In this document: positions 60,734 to 64,000 of the stretch, piece after piece
Layout: each line of letters begins with the position of its first letter
How positions within the stretch are numbered: position 1 is the first letter of the stretch
NCBI RefSeq assembly: GCF_014196305.1
Contig: NZ_JACIDJ010000010.1
Location: 28,116 to 92,115, forward strand
DNA length: 64,000 nt
DNA from: Roseococcus suduntuyensis
GTDB taxonomy: Bacteria; Pseudomonadota; Alphaproteobacteria; Acetobacterales; Acetobacteraceae
Direction of reading: 5' to 3'
Program-made: the position numbers and the translations under genes
Notes under the pieces: model-generated
The model's input: only the letters and a program-made list of their open reading frames with translations
What the model was told of the DNA's origin: nothing
Database searches by the model: none

Positions 60734-62509
60734 TTACGAAGCCTCTTCGTTACTCAGGTGGAGGTGGTCGAGATTGAGGCCGGGATAGGTGATCCGGGCC
60801 ACGTGCTCCGCGAGGAAGCGCACGGAGCCGCCTTCGCCATAGCGTCCACCCTCGCTTTTCCTGCCTGGCGCGGTCCACCCTCCAAGCAGATCGGCCACGC
60901 TGTCGGGGATGCCCGCTTCCGTCATCCGGTCGCGGAAGCCGTGGCGGAAACTATGGAAAACCGCACCGGGCGCTTTCACCCCTACCTTGTCCAGAAAGCG
61001 CGCGAACCACTTAGAGAACGGGTCGCTGTAGTTGCCAAGTTTGCCCGCACGTAGGTCGGGGAACAGTCGGACCTCGCCGGCCAGACGTTGACGTGAAACG
61101 AGGTGCAAGAAGCCAATGCGCTGAAGTTCGGGATGGACCGGGATGCGTCGCTCGGCTGCCTTCGTTTTCAGACGCTGCCCCTCTGTTGTCGCCCGCACGT
61201 GGATCACATGAACGCCGTCCACCTCCTCAACGTCCGCGGTGAGCAACTGACAGGCTTCGTTTAGGCGCAGACCAGCATACAGACCAAGCAGGGGCACCCA
61301 GAACCGACCGCGCCGGGGGTGGTTCGGCCCGGGCAGGTGATAGCCCTCTTCATCGTTTTCGCATCCGATGTAGAGCGGCGCCTTGAAGATCGCGGTCAGT
61401 TCGGCGGGAGTGAACGGGCGCCGGTCCTCACCCTTTCTCGCCGTGACGTTCTTCGCGGTGGTCGCCTGCAACCCAACGGCAGGGTTCCCATCAGGCAACC
61501 GAATGACCTTCTCCTTCTCGCCCCACCGGAACAGCGTGGCGAGGATGTCCAGGTGGTGCCGCAGGGTCTTCGCGCTCATGGGCGGCACGCCATCGCGCGC
61601 CGCTGCCTCCGCCACCTGTCGCGCGGTCAGGCCTGGATACCGCTGCACCGCGTTCGTGGGGTAGGTCAGCAGCACCGTCCGGACCCGCCGGCAATCCTCG
61701 CGCGTGATGGAGTCGGCGCGGCGATCCTCCCCGATCAGGTCGCAGAGTAGCCGGAGGCTGCCGACATACTTCACCCGAGTCTTCGGGGAGATGTCCGCGC
61801 GCTCAGGATCGTTCAGGTAGGCATCGCACAGGGCGCGCAACGTCACCGCTGGCGGTGGGGGCACAGGCGCCGGGGAGCCAGCGGTCACGTCCGCGAAGCG
61901 CCTGTCCCGGGGCGGCTCCACCGGCCGCCCGCCCCACCGCTGCACCGCGCGGTCAACGGCCTCTTTTGCGGCGGCGTGGAACGCCTCCACGGCCTCCGCG
62001 AACAGGGCGCCCGGGGGCAACGTGAGGTTGCGGGCGGCGAAAGCCTTCTGCGCCGCTTCGGCAGCCCATTCCTCGCCCGCGGGACCGTGGATCGCTGCTT
62101 GGTTATCCTGGAGCGCGTGAAGCCCGTCCTCGCGCTCCACCGCGGTTCCGCCGTCATGGCTGCCGGCCCGCCGCCACCGATCCAACAGGCGGCCCTCTTC
62201 CGCATGGAACCAAGCCCGCGCTGCGTGGTGGATGTCCTCCACTGTCGCCTGTGCGATGCGGGCGGCCTCTTTCCGCGCGATGCTGGACGGGTCTCCCCCG
62301 GAGGCAAGGCGCTTACGCGCGTCCTCAAATAGTGCATCCACCACGGCCATCTCCCGGTGATGGCGCCGCTTCGCGTCGGCAAAGGAATCGGTCTTGTAGG
62401 AGACCCAAATCTCCCGCTTGCCGATGATCGGCCGGAGTTCATCCGGCACCCGGCGGCGCAGTCCCCACGGGCCGCCGTTCAACCGGGCGAGGCACGGAAC
62501 GCGCGGCAC
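60734..62509 (-). CDS. Tyrosine site-specific integrase
   Basis: A 591-residue phage-type integrase that inserts the island into tRNA-Ser. Catalytic residues are visible: Arg in A-G-L-R-L-N-E-A, Lys in L-K-T-K-A-A-E-R-R-I-P, H-S-F-R-H-G-F-R-D, and Tyr in G-G-R-Y-G-E-G-G. The N-terminal V-P-R-V-P-C-L then R-R-R-V-P-D-E-L-R-P-I-I-G-K matches the usual opening of this integrase group. That supports the GTG at 62509, preceded by GGGGGAG, over the ATG at 62599. It is longer than usual because of a helical insert near residues 90-200. Confidence 0.88.
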   Translation of the reverse strand: MPRVPCLARLNGGPWGLRRRVPDELRPIIGKREIWVSYKTDSFADAKRRHHREMAVVDALFEDARKRLASGGDPSSIARKEAARIAQATVEDIHHAARAWFHAEEGRLLDRWRRAGSHDGGTAVEREDGLHALQDNQAAIHGPAGEEWAAEAAQKAFAARNLTLPPGALFAEAVEAFHAAAKEAVDRAVQRWGGRPVEPPRDRRFADVTAGSPAPVPPPPAVTLRALCDAYLNDPERADISPKTRVKYVGSLRLLCDLIGEDRRADSITREDCRRVRTVLLTYPTNAVQRYPGLTARQVAEAAARDGVPPMSAKTLRHHLDILATLFRWGEKEKVIRLPDGNPAVGLQATTAKNVTARKGEDRRPFTPAELTAIFKAPLYIGCENDEEGYHLPGPNHPRRGRFWVPLLGLYAGLRLNEACQLLTADVEEVDGVHVIHVRATTEGQRLKTKAAERRIPVHPELQRIGFLHLVSRQRLAGEVRLFPDLRAGKLGNYSDPFSKWFARFLDKVGVKAPGAVFHSFRHGFRDRMTEAGIPDSVADLLGGWTAPGRKSEGGRYGEGGSVRFLAEHVARITYPGLNLDHLHLSNEEAS

Positions 62510-62522
62510 TTCTTCTCCCCCA

Positions 62523-62545
62523 TGTGTAGTGGACCTGTGTAGTGG
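62523..62545 (-). promoter_or_regulatory. Candidate integrase arm-type sites, right end
   Basis: TGTGTAGTGG occurs at 62523-62532 and 62536-62545, in direct orientation, between the integrase start (62509) and the right att core (62620). The shared 8-bp word GTGTAGTG also occurs twice at the left end. Confidence 0.5.
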
Positions 62546-62619
62546 TCCGGTGGGGTGATGCCGCTTGATGTCGTTGGTTTGCTTGAGTTTCCGAGGCATA
62601 GCGAACCCGGATCGTGAGG

Positions 62620-62636
62620 TGGCGGAGGGGATGGGA
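62620..62636. repeat. Right attachment site core (attR)
   Basis: 17 bp at the 3' end of tRNA-Ser, identical to 51740-51756. It starts exactly at the encoded CCA and runs into the T arm. Confidence 0.85.
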
Positions 62637-62712
62637 TTCGAACCCACGATAGGACTTGACATCCTATAACGGTTTAGCAAACCGCCGCCTTCGGCCACTC
62701 GGCCACCCCTCC
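62620..62712 (-). tRNA. tRNA-Ser (anticodon GCU)
   Basis: Minus-strand tRNA of 93 bases including an encoded CCA. The acceptor stem GGAGGGG (5' end at 62712) pairs with CCCCTCC, the discriminator is G. The D arm is GGCCGAGTGGCCGAAGGC, the anticodon loop TTGCTAA gives GCU, a long variable arm follows as expected for serine, and the T loop is GGTTCGAATCC. It reads AGC/AGU codons. It remains intact although the island is integrated at its 3' end, because the att core restores the end of the tRNA. Confidence 0.97.
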
Positions 62713-62786
62713 GCAGGAGTGGAAAGTCACACGGCGTATGCAGTTGCGGGTGATACAGCCCCAACCCGCCCCCGTCAAATGCCTCT

Positions 62787-62808
62787 GCCGGGGGGCATGC
62801 CCCCCGGC
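62787..62808 (-). terminator. Perfect 22-bp palindrome after GST gene
   Basis: GCCGGGGGG, CATG, then CCCCCCGGC: a self-complementary stem 8 bp after the GST stop codon. Likely the GST terminator, without a T-run. It may also shield the tRNA gene from read-through. Confidence 0.6.
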
Positions 62809-62815
62809 CAGCCCT

Positions 62816-63448
62816 TCAGCCCAGCGACACCTCGAAGCCCCGCGCCGTCGCCGGCCGGGCCATCATCCGCTCATACCAGGCGGCCACGTTGGGCAGGTCG
62901 TCGAAGGGCACCTGGTGCCGCTCATGCCGCCACGCCCAGCCGATGATGGCGAAATCCGCGATCGAGGGCTCGCCCTCCGTCGCTACGAAGTCCCGCCCCG
63001 CCAGGCGCCGGTCCAACACGCCATAGAGGCGCTTGGTCTCGGTGTGGTAGCGGGTGAAGCCGTAGTCCCGCGCCGGGCCCTCGGGCTGCATCAGGAAGTG
63101 GTGCACCTGGCCGGGCATGGGGCCGAAGCCGCCCATCTGCCACATCAGCCACTCCATCACCGGCACGCGGGCAGCGAGATCCTTCGGCCAGAACTTGCCG
63201 GTCTTCTCGGCCAGATACCACAGGATGGCGCCGCTTTCGAACACCGTGGCCGGCTTCCCGTCGGGGCCGTTCGGGTCACGGATGGCGGGAATTCGGTTGT
63301 TCGGCGCGAATTTAAGGAACTCGGGGTTAAACTGTTCGCCCTTTGAGATGTTCACTGGATGCACGCTGTAGTCCAGCCCCATCTCCTCAAGGGCCACGCT
63401 GATCTTGCGGCCATTGGGGGTGTTCCAGGTGTGCAGTTCGATCGTCAT
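62816..63448 (-). CDS. Glutathione S-transferase, YfcG/nu-class-like
   Basis: A 210-residue glutathione transferase. The thioredoxin-like N-domain starts M-T-I-E-L-H-T-W-N-T-P-N-G-R-K-I-S-V-A-L-E-E-M-G, with the T-P-N-G stretch that marks YfcG/YghU-type enzymes, and has N-N-R-I-P-A-I and F-E-S-G-A-I-L for glutathione binding. The helical C-domain ends D-F-A-I-I-G-W-A. Such enzymes show disulfide-bond reductase activity. The start at 63448 is chosen by homology. Confidence 0.9.
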   Translation of the reverse strand: MTIELHTWNTPNGRKISVALEEMGLDYSVHPVNISKGEQFNPEFLKFAPNNRIPAIRDPNGPDGKPATVFESGAILWYLAEKTGKFWPKDLAARVPVMEWLMWQMGGFGPMPGQVHHFLMQPEGPARDYGFTRYHTETKRLYGVLDRRLAGRDFVATEGEPSIADFAIIGWAWRHERHQVPFDDLPNVAAWYERMMARPATARGFEVSLG

Positions 63449-63523
63449 GCGGGGCCTCGTTCCGGAAGGGACAAGGTTCCATATGCCGCAAGCGCCACGC
63501 CAAGACAAAGGTTCGCTCCACCC

Positions 63524-63826
63524 ATGCCTCCCCGCCACGACGATTACGCCGCCATGCGCTACCACGCCAACGCCAAGTCCCTGGTCGCGGCCTACCTCAT
63601 CTGGTTCTTCCTGGGCTATGGCGGCATTCACCGCATGTATCTGGGCCGCTGGGTCTCGGGCCTCGTCATGCTCGGCGTCTTCGTGATGTCCTGGGTGCTG
63701 TCGCTGGTGTTCATCGGCTATATCGGGCTCGGCTTCATTCTGGTCTGGTGGGCGCTGGACGCGCTGCTGATGCCCGGGCTGGTCAGCCGCAGCAACGAGG
63801 CGCTGATCCGCCGCCTCTCGCGCTGA
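63524..63826 (+). CDS. TM2-domain membrane protein
   Basis: A 100-residue protein with two membrane segments and the TM2 pattern: K-S-L-V-A-A-Y-L-I-W-F-F-L-G-Y-G-G-I-H-R-M-Y-L-G at the first segment, then W-W-A-L-D-A-L-L-M-P near the end. The short turn with D/H between segments is typical. Function unknown for bacterial members. It is divergent from the GST gene with a 75-bp gap. Confidence 0.88.
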   Translation: MPPRHDDYAAMRYHANAKSLVAAYLIWFFLGYGGIHRMYLGRWVSGLVMLGVFVMSWVLSLVFIGYIGLGFILVWWALDALLMPGLVSRSNEALIRRLSR

Positions 63827-63918
63827 CACGAAGCGCAAGAAAGCGTGGGCGGCGCGCCCTTGCCGCCCCGTGAACCCCTCGGCTAGACCGCGAAGCCGTT
63901 GCAGGTCAGGGGCCAAGG

Positions 63919-64000
63919 ATGCGCGCCGCCATCATTCTCGCCGCGGGGCAGGGCACCCGCATGCGGTCCGCCCAGCCCAAGGTGATGCACCAGCTTGCGG
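63919..64000 (+). CDS. glmU: Bifunctional GlmU, 5' end only
   Basis: First 27 codons of N-acetylglucosamine-1-phosphate uridyltransferase/glucosamine-1-phosphate acetyltransferase, which makes UDP-GlcNAc for peptidoglycan and LPS. The nucleotidyltransferase signature I-I-L-A-A-G-Q-G-T-R-M is followed by S-A-Q-P-K-V-M-H-Q-L-A, where Met replaces the usual Leu before His. The window ends inside the gene. Confidence 0.9.
   Translation, partial: MRAAIILAAGQGTRMRSAQPKVMHQLA

Larger units (their letters stand above)
51740..62636. mobile_element. Integrative genomic island at tRNA-Ser(GCU)
   Basis: A 10.9-kb element bounded by the 17-bp direct repeat TGGCGGAGGGGATGGGA (51740-51756 and 62620-62636). 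The right copy is the CCA end, discriminator, acceptor strand and first T-arm bases of tRNA-Ser. A tyrosine integrase gene lies next to the tRNA, reading away from it. Cargo: HEPN protein, DUF262 protein, serine recombinase, type IIG restriction-modification enzyme, reverse transcriptase, HTH protein. Composition is clearly lower in G+C than the flanks, most so at 51955-53530. No conjugation or replication genes are seen. Confidence 0.9.

Noticed and set aside
62510..62764. Integrase frame that stays open upstream through the tRNA-Ser gene
   Set aside because: The family opening and a GGGGGAG site support the GTG at 62509; the upstream frame covers the att core and the tRNA.

Overview
The window is about 70% G+C, densely coded, uses TGA as its main stop codon and is full of ABC and Bug/TctC solute-binding proteins. 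It reads like a chromosome segment of a heterotrophic alphaproteobacterium, most likely a Roseomonas-like member of the Acetobacteraceae. That placement is an inference from gene content and composition; there is no rRNA gene to confirm it.

Region 1 (1-29400) is a patchwork of uptake and catabolism modules. In order it holds: the 3' end of a Bug solute-binding gene; a complete MalFGK-type sugar ABC transporter (742-5071); a leaderless solute-binding-like protein next to a ThDP enzyme (5304-7837); an amidase coupled to a 99-residue unknown; a Bug protein; a polyhydroxybutyrate-depolymerase-like esterase and an extradiol dioxygenase; a Bug-fumarylacetoacetase-cyclase-Bug operon (13097-17116); a Pot-type ABC transporter with a class II aldolase and a hydroxyacid dehydrogenase (17232-22787); an amidohydrolase; two flavin-dependent monooxygenases; and small stress-type proteins.

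Region 2 (28928-35360) is an EIIA-Ntr-like gene followed by a translationally coupled Mrp cation/proton antiporter operon (MrpA/B fusion, then C, D, E, F, G). Region 3 (35425-51599) holds another Bug protein, a GntR regulator divergent from a three-part biotin-dependent acyl-CoA carboxylase, a Bug protein and an SDR, a Baeyer-Villiger-type monooxygenase, a full branched-chain amino acid (Liv) ABC transporter, and a hybrid PAS sensor kinase.

Region 4 (51740-62636) is a 10.9-kb integrative island in the 3' end of tRNA-Ser(GCU). A 17-bp direct repeat that starts at the tRNA CCA end marks both ends, and a tyrosine integrase lies next to the tRNA. Four copies of an 8-bp word flank the two att cores like integrase arm sites. 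The cargo is an AT-rich HEPN + DUF262 pair, a small serine recombinase behind a 9-bp inverted repeat, a 1337-residue type IIG restriction-modification enzyme, and, convergent with it and overlapping by 44 bp, an unclassified 543-residue reverse transcriptase preceded by a small HTH gene. This looks like a compact defence island, and the reverse transcriptase is the best candidate for something new. Beyond the tRNA the chromosome resumes with a GST, a TM2 protein and the start of glmU.

A second, independent signal is a family of bulged palindromes at five intergenic loci (7852, 10729, 17134, 22962, 35359). Their stems differ in sequence but keep pairing, most copies carry an unpaired TGA, and at four loci they directly follow a gene that ends in the otherwise uncommon stop TAG.
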